Source: Nocardiopsis potens DSM 45234
GTDB lineage: Bacteria; Actinomycetota; Actinomycetes; Streptosporangiales; Streptosporangiaceae
Direction of reading: 5' to 3'
Assembly: GCF_000341105.1 (NCBI RefSeq)
Contig: NZ_ANBB01000047.1
Coordinates: 1-64,000, forward strand
Length of the DNA stretch: 64,000 bases
The notes beneath the pieces were generated by a model, which had not been told where the DNA came from, made no database searches, and was given only the letters and a program-made list of their open reading frames with translations. Positions within the stretch are counted from its first letter, which is position 1, and every line of letters begins with the position of its first letter. This document shows positions 46,126 to 57,317 of the stretch, one piece after another. The translations under genes were made by a program, and so were the position numbers.

Positions 46126-47633
46126 GCGGCGCGCGGGTCCGGCTGCGCGGCTGGGGCTGGCGGCACGCCGGCCGCGAGGAGTGGGCGCTGCGCGGGGTCG
46201 ACCTGGAGATCGAGCCCGGCGAGCGGGTGCTGCTGCTCGGCCCCTCCGGCGCCGGCAAGAGCACGCTGCTGCACGCCCTGGCCGGGCTGACCGGACCGGA
46301 GTCGGCCATCACCGGGGAGGAGGAGGGCGAGCTCACCGTGGACGGCGCCCCGGCCGAGCGCGGCCGGGGCGGCACCGGCCTGGTCGCCCAGGACCCGGAG
46401 ACCCAGCTGGTGATGGCGCGGGCCGGCGACGACGTCGCGTTCGGCCTGGAGAACACCGGCACCGACCCGGCGCTGATCGGCGGCCGGGTCCGGGAGGCGC
46501 TGGACGCGGCCGGCTTCGGCCACGGCCCGGAGCGCTCCACCGCGGCGCTCTCCGGCGGGGAGAAGCAGCGCCTGGTCATCGCCGGCGCGCTGGCGATGCG
46601 GCCCCGGCTGCTGCTGCTCGACGAGCCCACCGCCAACCTCGACCCGGACGGCGCCGCGCAGATCCGCGGGGTGCTGGCCGGGCTGGCCGCGGAGAGCTCG
46701 GCGACCATGGTGGTCGTCGAGCACCGGGTGGCCGAGGCGGTCGGCCTGGTCGACCGGGTGGTGGTGGTCGAACCCGGCGGCGGCGTGGTCGCCGACGGCC
46801 CGCCCGCCGAGGTGTTCGCCCGGCACGGGGCGGCCCTGGCCGCCCGCGGGGTGTGGGTGCCCGGCCACGAGCCGCGGGCGCCCGGCGCCTCCGGCGCCAC
46901 CGGGGAGGTGCTGATCCGCGCGGCCGGGTGCACCGCGCTGGAGCCGCTGGGCCCCGGCACCGACCCGCGCCGCCGGCGCACCGTCCTGGACCGGGTGGAG
47001 GCGGCCGTGGCCGGCTCCGCCACCACCGCGCTGACCGGGCCGAACGGCGCCGGGAAGTCGACCCTGCTCACCCTGCTGGGCGGGCTGGCCCGCCCGGACG
47101 CCGGCGCGGTGCGGCCGGAGGGCGCGCTGGCCGCGGTGGACCGCCGCGACCTGGGCCGCTGGCCGGCCCGGCGGCTCGCCCGCCACCTGGGCACCGTCTT
47201 CCAGCACGCCGAGGACCAGTTCGTCACCGCCACCGTCCGGGACGAGCTGGAGTTCGCCCCGCGCCGGGCCGGGCTGGCCCCGGAGACCGCCGCGGCCTGG
47301 GTGGACGAGCTTCTGGAGCGGCTCCGGCTGGCCCCGCTGGCCGGGGTCCACCCCTACACCCTCTCCGGCGGGGAGAAGCGGCGGCTCTCGGTGGCCACCG
47401 CGCTCTCCTCCGGCCCGGCGCACGCCCCCGACGTGCTCCTGCTCGACGAGCCCACCTTCGGCCAGGACGCCTGCACCTGGGCCGAGCTGGTGGCGCTCCT
47501 GGCGGAGCTGCGCGCGCAGGGCCGCGCCGTGGTCATGGCCACCCACGACGAGCGGCTGCTCGGCCCGTTCACCGACGTGGAGCTGAGGGTGGCCGGCGGC
47601 GGCGTGGCGCCCGCGGTGGGGAGCGGCCGGTGA
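46122..47633 (+). CDS. ykoD: YkoD, duplicated ECF transporter ATPase
   Basis: A 503-residue protein with two complete ABC ATPase domains in tandem. The first has GPSGAGKST, LSGGEKQR and LLLLDEPTANLD; the second has GPNGAGKST, LSGGEKRR and VLLLDEPTFGQD. It supplies both EcfA functions for the YkoEDC thiamine-precursor importer. Start and stop overlap ykoE (ATGA) and ykoC (GTGA), a fully coupled three-gene unit. Confidence 0.94.
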   Translation: MSGARVRLRGWGWRHAGREEWALRGVDLEIEPGERVLLLGPSGAGKSTLLHALAGLTGPESAITGEEEGELTVDGAPAERGRGGTGLVAQDPETQLVMARAGDDVAFGLENTGTDPALIGGRVREALDAAGFGHGPERSTAALSGGEKQRLVIAGALAMRPRLLLLDEPTANLDPDGAAQIRGVLAGLAAESSATMVVVEHRVAEAVGLVDRVVVVEPGGGVVADGPPAEVFARHGAALAARGVWVPGHEPRAPGASGATGEVLIRAAGCTALEPLGPGTDPRRRRTVLDRVEAAVAGSATTALTGPNGAGKSTLLTLLGGLARPDAGAVRPEGALAAVDRRDLGRWPARRLARHLGTVFQHAEDQFVTATVRDELEFAPRRAGLAPETAAAWVDELLERLRLAPLAGVHPYTLSGGEKRRLSVATALSSGPAHAPDVLLLDEPTFGQDACTWAELVALLAELRAQGRAVVMATHDERLLGPFTDVELRVAGGGVAPAVGSGR

Positions 47634-48349
47634 CCGGGGTGCTGCGCCGCCGCAACCCGGCGGCCAAGATCATCGCCGCGCTGCTGGTGGCCGCCGGGCT
47701 GATCCCGGCGGTCGACCCGGTGACCGCGGGCGCGGTGCTCGCCGCGACCGTCCTGCTGCTGCCGTTCGCCGGCCTGGAGCGCCGGGCGCTGCTCACCGTC
47801 GGCGTGCCGCTGGTGCTGGCCGCGTTCTCCGTCGGCCTGGTCAACCTGCTGTTCGGCGAGAGCGGTCCGATGACCGCGTTCGGCCTGGCGGTGCGGCTGC
47901 TGGCGATCGCGCTGCCCGGGGTGCTGGTCGCGCTGACCAGCGACCCGACCGAGACGGCCGACGCGCTGGTGCAGCGGCTGAAGGTGCCGGAGCGGCCCGC
48001 GCTGGGGGTGCTGGCCGCACTGCGGCTGATCCCGCTGCTGGTCGGGCACTGGCGCACCCTCACCCTGGCCCGGCGGGCCCGCGGCCTGGAGCCGGGGCGC
48101 AACCCGGCGGCGCTGGCCGCGCAGTTCACCGGGAAGGCCTTCGCGCTGCTGGTCCGGGCGATCCGCACCGGGACGCTGCTGGCCACCGCGATGGACGCGC
48201 GCGGGTTCGGCACCGGGCCGCGCACCCACGCCCGCACCAGCCGGTGGTCCGGCGCGGACACCGTGCTGATCGCCGCGACCGTGCTGGTCCTGGTCGCCGC
48301 GCACCTGCTCTCGGTGCGGCTGGGCACCTGGCGCCTGCTGTTCGGCTGA
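47630..48349 (+). CDS. ykoC: YkoC, transmembrane EcfT subunit
   Basis: A 239-residue CbiQ/EcfT-type membrane protein with N-terminal RRNPAAKIIAALLVAAGLIPAVDPVTAG and the two short Ala-Arg-Gly coupling motifs (ARRARGLEPG and MDARGFGTG) that contact the ATPase. It joins YkoE and YkoD into the importer. GTG 47630 overlaps the ykoD stop. A tnpB element begins three bases after its stop codon, so the native terminator has been displaced ~1.5 kb. Confidence 0.94.
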   Translation: MTGVLRRRNPAAKIIAALLVAAGLIPAVDPVTAGAVLAATVLLLPFAGLERRALLTVGVPLVLAAFSVGLVNLLFGESGPMTAFGLAVRLLAIALPGVLVALTSDPTETADALVQRLKVPERPALGVLAALRLIPLLVGHWRTLTLARRARGLEPGRNPAALAAQFTGKAFALLVRAIRTGTLLATAMDARGFGTGPRTHARTSRWSGADTVLIAATVLVLVAAHLLSVRLGTWRLLFG

Positions 48350-48490
48350 CCGTTGAGTGAATCTCAGCGTTCCTCTCGCTGGTCTTCTTCCTGCTTCACC
48401 GACCGCCGCCAACTCCGAAGAGCGAGGTCTCACGCGGTCTCCACGAGGCGTTTCTCCTCTCCGGGCAACTTCCCGGCGAGGGATCGAATG

Positions 48491-49717
48491 TCAGACGGCC
48501 GACCCGAGTTCTTCGCTCATCTTGGCGAGGAGGTTCCCGGCCGCGTTGCGGTCGCGGTCGTGGACGGCGCCGCAGCCGGGGCAGGCCCAGGTGCGGTCGG
48601 CCAGCGCCAAGGCGCGGTTGACCCGCCCGCAGTTCCCGCAGGTCTTGGAGGAGGGGAACCAGCGGTCGGCCTTCCAGACGCGGGAGCCGTACCAGCCGGC
48701 CTTGTACTCCAACTGGCGGACGAACTCTGCGAACCCGGCATCGGAGACGGCGCGGGCCAGCCTGCGCTTCCTGGCCATGCCCTTGACGTGCAGGGTCTCC
48801 ACCGCGACGGCCGACTTGGTTCTCGCCAGCCTGGTGGTGGTCTTGTGCAGGAAGTCCCGCCGCCGATCGGCCACCCGCAAGTGCAGCCGCCCGACGCGCT
48901 CGCGCGCCTTGGCCCTGTTCCTGGAGCCCTCCGCGCTCCGGGCCAGTCTGCGGCCGGCGCGCTTCAGCGCCCGCTGGGCGGCCTTCAGCGGTCTGGGGGC
49001 GCAGATCTCCTCGGTGGTGCCGTCGCTGTTGCGAACGGTGGCGAAGGTCTTCAGGCCCAAGTCGATCCCGCAAGCGGGAGCGCCATCGGGCACTTGGCGG
49101 CGCTTGTTGACCTCATCGCGGTCCGCCTCGATCTGGAAGGAGACCCACCACCGCCCGGCCTGCTCGCGGATCGTGGCGCCGAGGATGTGCGCCCTTGCGG
49201 TGGCCATGCGGTCGGTCAGCCAGGACATGTCCTCGCGGGTGGCGACGTCGCCGATCGCCGGGAGGCGCACGGTGCGGGTGTTGAGCGGTCTGGCGCGGTC
49301 GGCGTCGTAGCGGAACCGGGAGCCGTGCTTGCGTTTGCGCCACCTCGGCCACCCCAGCCTCGCGCCCTTGCGCTTCCCGGCGCGGGAGGCGAAGTAGTTC
49401 TTCAGACCGGCCGCCCGGACCCGGCACGCCTCCTTGGGGATGCGGGAGGACAGCCCGCCCTGGGAGAACGAGGGGTAGCGCTTCGGGTGGGCGGCGCGCC
49501 ACTCCCTCTCCAGCGCCGGGGCCGACCACGGCACCTTGGTCAGGTCCTCACCGGTGATGCCGTAGCTCTCCTCGGCCTTGCGCTGGGCGTACTTCTTCTG
49601 CACGGCCTCCAGGCAGAAGTTCTCCACCGCCCGCGACAGCCCGCAGTGCCGCCCCATGAGGACCGCCTGCTCGCCGGTGGGCGCCAGCTCGAAGCGCAGC
49701 CCCTGCTTATGGCTCAC
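48491..49717 (-). CDS. tnpB: TnpB, RNA-guided nuclease of an IS605-family element
   Basis: A 408-residue TnpB divergent from the copy at 11243. RuvC catalytic residues are Asp219 (CGIDLGLKTFA), Glu307 (VAVETLHVKG) and Asp389 (VHDRDRNAAGN); the zinc finger CGNCG...CPGCG is intact. GTG 49717 overlaps the stop of the small upstream ORF (GTGA), with GAGG eleven bases before. A longer frame to 49825 is unlikely because of this coupling. Its guide RNA would derive from the right end and read into the 3' end of ykoC. Confidence 0.92.
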   Translation of the reverse strand: MSHKQGLRFELAPTGEQAVLMGRHCGLSRAVENFCLEAVQKKYAQRKAEESYGITGEDLTKVPWSAPALEREWRAAHPKRYPSFSQGGLSSRIPKEACRVRAAGLKNYFASRAGKRKGARLGWPRWRKRKHGSRFRYDADRARPLNTRTVRLPAIGDVATREDMSWLTDRMATARAHILGATIREQAGRWWVSFQIEADRDEVNKRRQVPDGAPACGIDLGLKTFATVRNSDGTTEEICAPRPLKAAQRALKRAGRRLARSAEGSRNRAKARERVGRLHLRVADRRRDFLHKTTTRLARTKSAVAVETLHVKGMARKRRLARAVSDAGFAEFVRQLEYKAGWYGSRVWKADRWFPSSKTCGNCGRVNRALALADRTWACPGCGAVHDRDRNAAGNLLAKMSEELGSAV

Positions 49718-49857
49718 GCGTCCGCCTCGGAGGCTGCGGCCGGAGCCTTGCGTGCCCGGTTCCTCGCGGCCCGCCTGCACAGCAGGCGGGCACAGAACAG
49801 TGCCGCTGCATCGGTCATGGCACACGCCGCCTCCTCGAAGCCTCCACCTTCACCCAT
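49714..49857 (-). CDS. Small ORF coupled to tnpB inside the element
   Basis: A 47-codon ORF ends in TGA overlapping the tnpB GTG. From its internal Met14 it reads TDAAALFCARLLCRRAARNR, a basic helix with two cysteines, then an Ala/Pro-rich end. ATG 49857 lies seven bases after TATTCT (leaderless-type), and Met14 (49818) has GGAGG eleven bases upstream, so a 34-residue form is also possible. It may be a leader peptide setting tnpB translation or a small accessory protein. No family recognised. Confidence 0.45.
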   Translation of the reverse strand: MGEGGGFEEAACAMTDAAALFCARLLCRRAARNRARKAPAAASEADA

Positions 49858-49886
49858 GACCCGCAGAATAGGACCCGGCACTGACA

Positions 49887-50347
49887 GTAAAGCCTCGATG
49901 TACTCCGGGCCGGGCGGGCCGACCGCGATGCCCGGGCCGGCCGGGCCGGTGCCCGGGCTTCGGGCGGGCGCCGTCGAGCGCCGGGCCTGCTTCGGCGGTG
50001 GCCTCGACCGCGGGCGGCCTGTCTCCAGAGGGGGGACGGGAAACCGGCCCGCCGGCGTCTTCGACCACCGGCACGGCCGTCCCGCCTTCTTGCCCCCGCT
50101 TTCAGGCGCTCTGATGGTGACCGCCCTGCATGCATGCCCCATCACTGAGCCGCACGTGAAGACCATGGCAGAGGGGCACTGATCAACGCCGATGAATCGG
50201 CCGGCAGGATTCAGCCCCGGGCCCCTCCCTCCCCCGGCGCCGGGAGCGCCGCGGGGGAGGGGCGGGGGCGGCCGGGTGCGCCGTGGTAGTACAGCGGGAG
50301 GCGCCGGAGAACCCGGGCGCAGGACCGAAGGGCAGGAGGGCTCGGCA
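49887..50347. other. Intergenic region between the tnpB element and enoyl-CoA hydratase gene
   Basis: About 460 bases of the ancestral ykoC downstream flank, with no supported gene. A C/G hairpin CCCCTCC...GGGGAGGGG (50220-50262) could terminate ykoEDC transcription in the empty site. TAGTAC at 50286-50291 is a possible -10 for the enoyl-CoA hydratase gene. Confidence 0.4.
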
Positions 50348-51136
50348 GTGGGCGAGTTCGTGCGGGTGGAGAAGGACGCGGAGAATCCGGCGGTCGCGGT
50401 GATCAGGCTGGACCGGCCGAAGATGAACGCGCTCAACGCGCAGGTGCAGCGGGAGATCGGGGCGGCCGCGGCCGAGGTCGCCGCGGACGGCTCGGTGGCC
50501 GCCGCGGTCCTCTACGGCGGGGAGCGGGTCTTCGCCGCGGGCGCCGACATCAAGGAGATGGCGGACATGGGCTTCGCCGACATGGCGGCCCACTCGCGCA
50601 CCCTGCAGGCCTCGTTCACCGCGGTCGCCGAGATCCCCAAGCCGGTGGTGGCCGCGATCACCGGCTACGCTCTGGGCGGCGGATGCGAACTGGCGCTCTG
50701 CGCGGACTTCCGGGTCGCCGCCGAGGACGCCAGGCTGGGCCAGCCGGAGATCCTGCTCGGGGTGATCCCCGGGGCCGGCGGCACCCAGCGGCTGCCCCGG
50801 CTGATCGGCCCGGCCCGGGCCAAGGACCTGATCTTCACCGGCCGGCACGTGCCGGCCGACGAGGCGCTCCGGATCGGCCTGGTGGACCGGGTCGTCCCGG
50901 CGGCGGAGGTCTACTCCGCGGCGGTGGCCATGGCGGCCCGCTACGCGGGCGGCCCGTCGGCGGCGCTGCGCGCGGCCAAGGAGGCGGTCGACCGCGGGCT
51001 CGAGGCGGACCTGGGCACCGGCCTGGAGATCGAGCGGGTGCAGTTCGCGGCGCTGTTCGGCACCGAGGACCAGAAGACCGGGATGCGCAGCTTCGTGGAG
51101 AACGGCCCGGGCAAGGCGGAGTTCACCGGGCGCTGA
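50348..51136 (+). CDS. Enoyl-CoA hydratase/isomerase family protein
   Basis: A 262-residue crotonase-fold protein: [16 protein letters not shown], the oxyanion-hole segment [60 protein letters not shown] with the catalytic glutamates of true hydratases. It probably hydrates 2-enoyl-CoA in beta-oxidation; chain specificity is unknown. GTG 50348 has AGGAGGG eight bases upstream. The YbaK-domain gene follows after 49 bases on the same strand. Confidence 0.92.
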   Translation: [262 protein letters not shown]

Positions 51137-51185
51137 CCGGAACCGGCCGGTCGGCCGGGCGGAGGAGAAGAGGAGAGCGGCGGAG

Positions 51186-51746
51186 ATGGCGGAGCGGATC
51201 TGGGGCCTCGCGGCGGCCCCCGCGGTGGAGCGGACCGACCTGCTGGCCGCGCCGGTGGCGGCGGGGCTGGAGGGCTGGAAGGCGGCGGCGGAGGAGCCCC
51301 CGCCGCTGGTCGCCGAGGTCGATCCGGCGCTCTCCGACACCGCCGCCGCCTCCGAGGCCTACGGCTTCCCGCTGGAGGCCGGGGCCAACTGCATCGTGGT
51401 CGCCGGCAAGCGCGGCGGCGAGGTGCGCCGGGCGGCCTGCGTCGTGCTCGCCACCACCAGGCTGGACGTCAACGGCGCGGTCCGCCGCCGGCTCGACGTG
51501 CGCAAGGCCTCCTTCGCCCGGCAGGAGGACGCGGTCGCCGCCACCGGGATGGAGTACGGCGGCATCACCCCGGTCGGCCTGCCGGAGGGGTGGCCGCTGC
51601 TGATCGACGCGGCGGTCGCCGCCTGTCCACTGGTGGTCATCGGCAGCGGCGTGCGCCGCTCCAAGCTGATCGTCCCCGGAGCCGCCCTGGCAGGCCTCCC
51701 GGGAGCCGAGACCGTCGACGGGCTCGGGCTTCCCGCCCAAGGCTGA
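51186..51746 (+). CDS. YbaK/aminoacyl-tRNA deacylase-domain protein
   Basis: A 186-residue protein with a variable ~55-residue N-terminus and a YbaK/EbsC domain: ANCIVVAGKRGGEVRRAACVVLATTRLDVNG, VRKASFARQEDAVAATGMEYGGITPVGLPEGWPLLID and VVIGSGVRRSKLIVPGAAL. YbaK-family proteins deacylate mischarged tRNA, notably Cys-tRNA(Pro); the conserved Lys of the family is likely that of VRKAS. It is probably cotranscribed with the enoyl-CoA hydratase gene, without an obvious functional link. Confidence 0.87.
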   Translation: MAERIWGLAAAPAVERTDLLAAPVAAGLEGWKAAAEEPPPLVAEVDPALSDTAAASEAYGFPLEAGANCIVVAGKRGGEVRRAACVVLATTRLDVNGAVRRRLDVRKASFARQEDAVAATGMEYGGITPVGLPEGWPLLIDAAVAACPLVVIGSGVRRSKLIVPGAALAGLPGAETVDGLGLPAQG

Positions 51747-51886
51747 GCGGCACCGAAGCGGAACCGGGCGCAGGTATTTTCCGTCATACTCGTGGGGTTG
51801 CAAGGGGCGCGCAGCGCGGTACCGCTCGCCCCGCGACGGCTAAGCTGGTCGTGGCGGTATGCGGGTTTTGAGGGGATGAGTTCGCA

Positions 51887-54058
<2,172 letters not shown>

Positions 54059-54282
54059 GGTGCCCTAAGCTCTGAAGTCCCGGGGGTGTGTTCGCCTTCT
54101 GTGCTACTAGTCAGTAACATCGGGGGCGAGCACCATGAACAGGCGGGACGCGGGACGTGAACGCGCACCCCGCCGCCGGATGCCATCAGCGCATTTGGCA
54201 CCCTTAGGGGCCACGGACGCACCGGCGTCCGCGCCGTCCGAGCGGGCGACGCAAGGGAGTGCAGGGAGGTCGGCCACCGGCC
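54059..54282 (+). promoter_or_regulatory. etfBA upstream region with a short palindrome
   Basis: TACT-AGTC-AGTA (54105-54116) is a palindromic TetR-like site ~165 bases before etfB, in an AT-richer patch (CTACTAGTCAGTAACATC). An ORF from 54135 overlaps the real etfB start and is not supported. The etfB promoter must lie here. Confidence 0.4.
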
Positions 54283-55059
54283 ATGAATATTGTCGTTTTG
54301 GTCAAGCAGGTCCCGGACACGGCGACCGAGCGGAAACTCGCGGATGACCACACGCTGGACCGCGCGGCTTCGGACGGCGTCATCAACGAGCTCGACGAGT
54401 ACGCCATCGAGGAGGCCCTCCTCCTCAAGGAGAAGCACGGCGGCGAGGTCACGATCCTGAGCATGGGTCCGGACCAGGCCACCGACTCCATCCGCAAGGC
54501 GCTGTCCATGGGCGCCGACAAGGCGGTGCACGTCAACGACGAGGCGCTGAAGGGCTCCGACGCCCTGCAGACCGCCTACGCGCTGTCCAAGGCCCTGGGC
54601 ACCATCGAGTTCGACCTGGTCGTGCTCGGCTCGGAGTCCACCGACGCGCGCACCGGCGTGGTCGGCGCGGCGCTCGCCGAGTACCTCGGCCTGCCGCAGC
54701 TCACCCTGGCCGGCAAGGTGGACGTGGACGGCTCCGCCATCAAGGTCCAGCGCCAGACCGACTACGGCTACGACGTGGTCGAGGCGCAGCTGCCGGCGGT
54801 GGTCAGCGTGGTCGAGAAGATCAACGAGCCGCGCTACCCGTCGTTCAAGCTGATCATGCAGGCGAAGAAGAAGCCGGTGCAGAAGCTCGGCGCCGCCGAC
54901 GCCGGCATCGACACCGCCAAGGTGGGCCTGGCCGCCGCGACCACGCAGACGGTCGACGCCGCCCCGGCGCCGCCGCGCGCCGCCGGCACCATCGTCAAGG
55001 ACGAGGGCGACGGCGGTGCGAAGATCGCCGCGTTCCTCGCCGACAAGAAGTTCGTATAG
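54283..55059 (+). CDS. etfB: Electron transfer flavoprotein beta subunit
   Basis: A 258-residue EtfB/FixA: MNIVVLVKQVPDT start, NELDEYAIEEALLLKEKHGGEVT, MGADKAVHV, and the signature VEAQLPAVVSVVEKINEPRYPSFKLIMQAKKKPV. With EtfA it accepts electrons from acyl-CoA dehydrogenases such as the FadE proteins encoded at 15-18 kb. ATG 54283 matches the family start; GGGAGG is ~13 bases upstream. Cotranscribed with etfA, 30 bases apart. Confidence 0.95.
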   Translation: MNIVVLVKQVPDTATERKLADDHTLDRAASDGVINELDEYAIEEALLLKEKHGGEVTILSMGPDQATDSIRKALSMGADKAVHVNDEALKGSDALQTAYALSKALGTIEFDLVVLGSESTDARTGVVGAALAEYLGLPQLTLAGKVDVDGSAIKVQRQTDYGYDVVEAQLPAVVSVVEKINEPRYPSFKLIMQAKKKPVQKLGAADAGIDTAKVGLAAATTQTVDAAPAPPRAAGTIVKDEGDGGAKIAAFLADKKFV

Positions 55060-55089
55060 GTCCGGCGAGACGAAAGAGGGATTCAAGAC

Positions 55090-56034
55090 ATGGCTGAGGT
55101 CCTCGTCCTCGTCGACCACGTCGACGGTGAGGTCAAGAAGGTCACCACCGAGCTGCTCACCGCGGCCCGCCGGATCGGCGAGCCGGCGGCCGTGTGGGTC
55201 GGTGCGGGCGCCGACTCGGGCAAGGCCAAGCTGGCCGAGTTCGGTGCGGAGAAGGTCTACGTCGCCCCGGCCGAGCTGAACGACTACGTCGTCGCGCCCA
55301 AGGCCGAGCTGCTGGCCAAGCTGGCGGGGGAGAAGTCCGCCGCCGCGATCCTGGTCTCGGCCACCGCCGAGAACAAGGAGATCGCCGGGCGCACCGCGGT
55401 GAAGCTGGGCTCCGGCGTGCTCACCGACGTCGTCGACGTCACCGCCGAGCTGGTCGCCGAGCACAGCGTCTTCGGCGGCGCCCTGGTCACCCACGCCAAG
55501 GTCGCCTCCGGCACGCCGGTCGTCGCGATCCGCCCCAACTCGGTCCCGGCCGAGCCGGCCTCCGGCGCCGCCGCCGTCGAGGAGGTCTCGGTCGAGGTCT
55601 CCGAGGCCGCCAAGGGCGCCAAGGTCGTGGAGCGCGTCGTCCAGGAGCAGGGCGCCCGCCCGGAGCTGACCGAGGCCGCGATCGTGGTCTCCGGCGGCCG
55701 GGGCGTCGGCTCCGACGACTTCTCCGTGGTGGAGAAGCTGGCCGACTCGCTGGGCGCCGCCGTCGGCGCGTCCCGCGCCGCGGTCGACTCCGGCTGGTAC
55801 CCCAACCAGTTCCAGGTCGGCCAGACCGGTAAGACGGTCAGCCCCAACCTGTACATCGCGCTGGGCATCTCCGGCGCGATCCAGCACCGGGCCGGCATGC
55901 AGACCTCGAAGAACATCGTCGCGGTCAACAAGGACCCGGAGGCGCCGATCTTCGAGCTCGCCGACTTCGGCGTCGTGGGCGACCTGCACACCGTCGCCCC
56001 GCAGCTCACCGAGGAGATCGAGAAGCGCAAGTAG
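55090..56034 (+). CDS. etfA: Electron transfer flavoprotein alpha subunit
   Basis: A 314-residue EtfA/FixB with FAD-binding C-terminal domain: [72 protein letters not shown] and [12 protein letters not shown]. It completes the Etf heterodimer passing electrons to the quinone pool. GAAAGAGGGA precedes the ATG. A strong terminator follows the gene. Confidence 0.96.
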   Translation: MAEVLVLVDHVDGEVKKVTTELLTAARRIGEPAAVWVGAGADSGKAKLAEFGAEKVYVAPAELNDYVVAPKAELLAKLAGEKSAAAILVSATAENKEIAGRTAVKLGSGVLTDVVDVTAELVAEHSVFGGALVTHAKVASGTPVVAIRPNSVPAEPASGAAAVEEVSVEVSEAAKGAKVVERVVQEQGARPELTEAAIVVSGGRGVGSDDFSVVEKLADSLGAAVGASRAAVDSGWYPNQFQVGQTGKTVSPNLYIALGISGAIQHRAGMQTSKNIVAVNKDPEAPIFELADFGVVGDLHTVAPQLTEEIEKRK

Positions 56035-56054
56035 GCGCCGCTCCGCGGAAGGCC

Positions 56055-56093
56055 GGCGGCGGCCCCGGGCACTTCGGGCCCGGGGCCGCCGCC
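56055..56093 (+). terminator. Terminator after etfBA
   Basis: A perfect 16-bp stem, GGCGGCGGCCCCGGGC (56055-56070) with its complement at 56078-56093, encloses a 7-base loop, 20 bases after the etfA stop. The TATCCT promoter hexamer of the next gene begins two bases later. Confidence 0.85.
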
Positions 56094-56109
56094 GTATCCT
56101 TGGAAGGCC

Positions 56110-57279
56110 ATGGTGTATCTGGATCACGCAGCCACGACCGCCGTCCGCCCCGAGGCCGTCGCGGAGATGACCGAGGAGTACGGGCGGCTCGGCAACCCGT
56201 CGTCGCTGCACGGGGCGGGGCGGGCCGCCCGCAGGGTGGTGGAGGAGGCCCGCGAGGACATCGCCTGGGCACTCGGGGCGACCCCGCACGAGGTGGTGTT
56301 CACCGGCGGCGGCACCGAGGCCGACAACCTCGCGGTCAAGGGCCTGTACTGGGCGCGCAACCAGGCCGACCCGCGCCGGCGGCGGATCCTGGTGGGCTCG
56401 GTGGAGCACCACGCGGTGCTCGACCCGGCCCGGTGGATGGCCGACCGCCAGGGCGCCCGGTACGAGGAGCTGCCGGCCGACGGGTACGGCACCGTGCACC
56501 CCGAGGCGCTGCGCGAGGCGATCGAGCGCGATCCCGGCGACGTCGCGCTGGTCTCGGTGATGTGGGCCAACAACGAGGTGGGCACGGTGCAGCCGGTGCG
56601 CGGGCTGGCCGCGGTGGCCGCCGAGTACGGCGTCCCGATGCACACCGACGCGGTGCAGGCCGTCGGCGCGGTCCCCGCGGACTTCGCGGTGGAGGGGCTG
56701 TCCGCGCTCACCCTGTCCGGGCACAAGCTGGGCGGGCCGATGGGCGCCGGCGCGCTGGTGCTGGCGCGCGGCACCGACCCGGTCCCGGTGCTGCACGGCG
56801 GCGGCCAGGAGCGGGAGGTCCGCTCCGGGACCCTGATGACGCCGCTGCTCCGCGGCTTCGCCACCGCGGTCCGGCTGGCCGCCGAGGAGCGCGAGGAGCA
56901 CGCCGCGGAGCTCTCCTCGCTCCGCGACGAACTGGTCCGCGCGGTGCACAAGGCGGTGCCGGACGCGGTGCTCAACGGCCACCCGGAGGACCGGCTGCCG
57001 GGCATCGCGCACATGTCCTTCCCCGGCTGCGAGGGCGACGCCCTGCTGATGCTGCTGGACGCCCAGGGGATCGCCTGCTCGACCGGGTCGGCCTGCTCGG
57101 CGGGGGTGGCGCAGCCCTCGCACGTGCTGCTCGCGATGGGCGCCGGGGCCGAGGCCGCGCTCAGCTCGCTCCGGTTCAGCCTGGGCCGCGGCTCCACCCC
57201 GGCCGACGTGGACGCCCTGGCCGAGGCGATCGGCCCGGCCGTGGAGCGGGCCCGCGCCGCCCGCAGCCGCCGCCGCTGA
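56110..57279 (+). CDS. iscS: Cysteine desulfurase (IscS/NifS-like)
   Basis: A 389-residue class V aminotransferase-fold enzyme with PLP Lys206 ([16 protein letters not shown]) and the sulfur-carrying Cys329 in [31 protein letters not shown] starts the protein. It mobilises sulfur from cysteine, here presumably for MnmA (1.3 kb downstream) and Fe-S assembly. ATG 56110 lies nine bases after TATCCT, with GGAAGG between, so transcript leader is minimal. Synteny with etfBA and mnmA matches Mycobacterium. Confidence 0.94.
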   Translation: MVYLDHAATTAVRPEAVAEMTEEYGRLGNPSSLHGAGRAARRVVEEAREDIAWALGATPHEVVFTGGGTEADNLAVKGLYWARNQADPRRRRILVGSVEHHAVLDPARWMADRQGARYEELPADGYGTVHPEALREAIERDPGDVALVSVMWANNEVGTVQPVRGLAAVAAEYGVPMHTDAVQAVGAVPADFAVEGLSALTLSGHKLGGPMGAGALVLARGTDPVPVLHGGGQEREVRSGTLMTPLLRGFATAVRLAAEEREEHAAELSSLRDELVRAVHKAVPDAVLNGHPEDRLPGIAHMSFPGCEGDALLMLLDAQGIACSTGSACSAGVAQPSHVLLAMGAGAEAALSSLRFSLGRGSTPADVDALAEAIGPAVERARAARSRRR

Positions 57280-57317
57280 CCCCCGCCTCGCGTTGGGGAT
57301 GGGGGCAGGGCGGGCGG

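Larger units (their letters stand above)
48353..49886 (-). mobile_element. Second IS605-family tnpB element with a small upstream ORF
   Basis: A 1534-bp minus-strand element. The left boundary follows TTAC (complement of 49887-49890) and the right end is TCAA (complement of 48353-48356), the same tetranucleotides as the element at 11212-12557. A subterminal hairpin CAGCG-AGAGGAA-CGCTG lies near the right end. It carries a 47-codon ORF and tnpB, no tnpA. Boundaries are inferred from the TTAC/TCAA rule; joining the flanks gives a site three bases after the ykoC stop. Confidence 0.72.

Noticed and set aside
48353-50182. 609-codon plus-strand frame over the second tnpB element
   Set aside because: Antisense to an intact TnpB with all RuvC residues; begins at the element end by chance.
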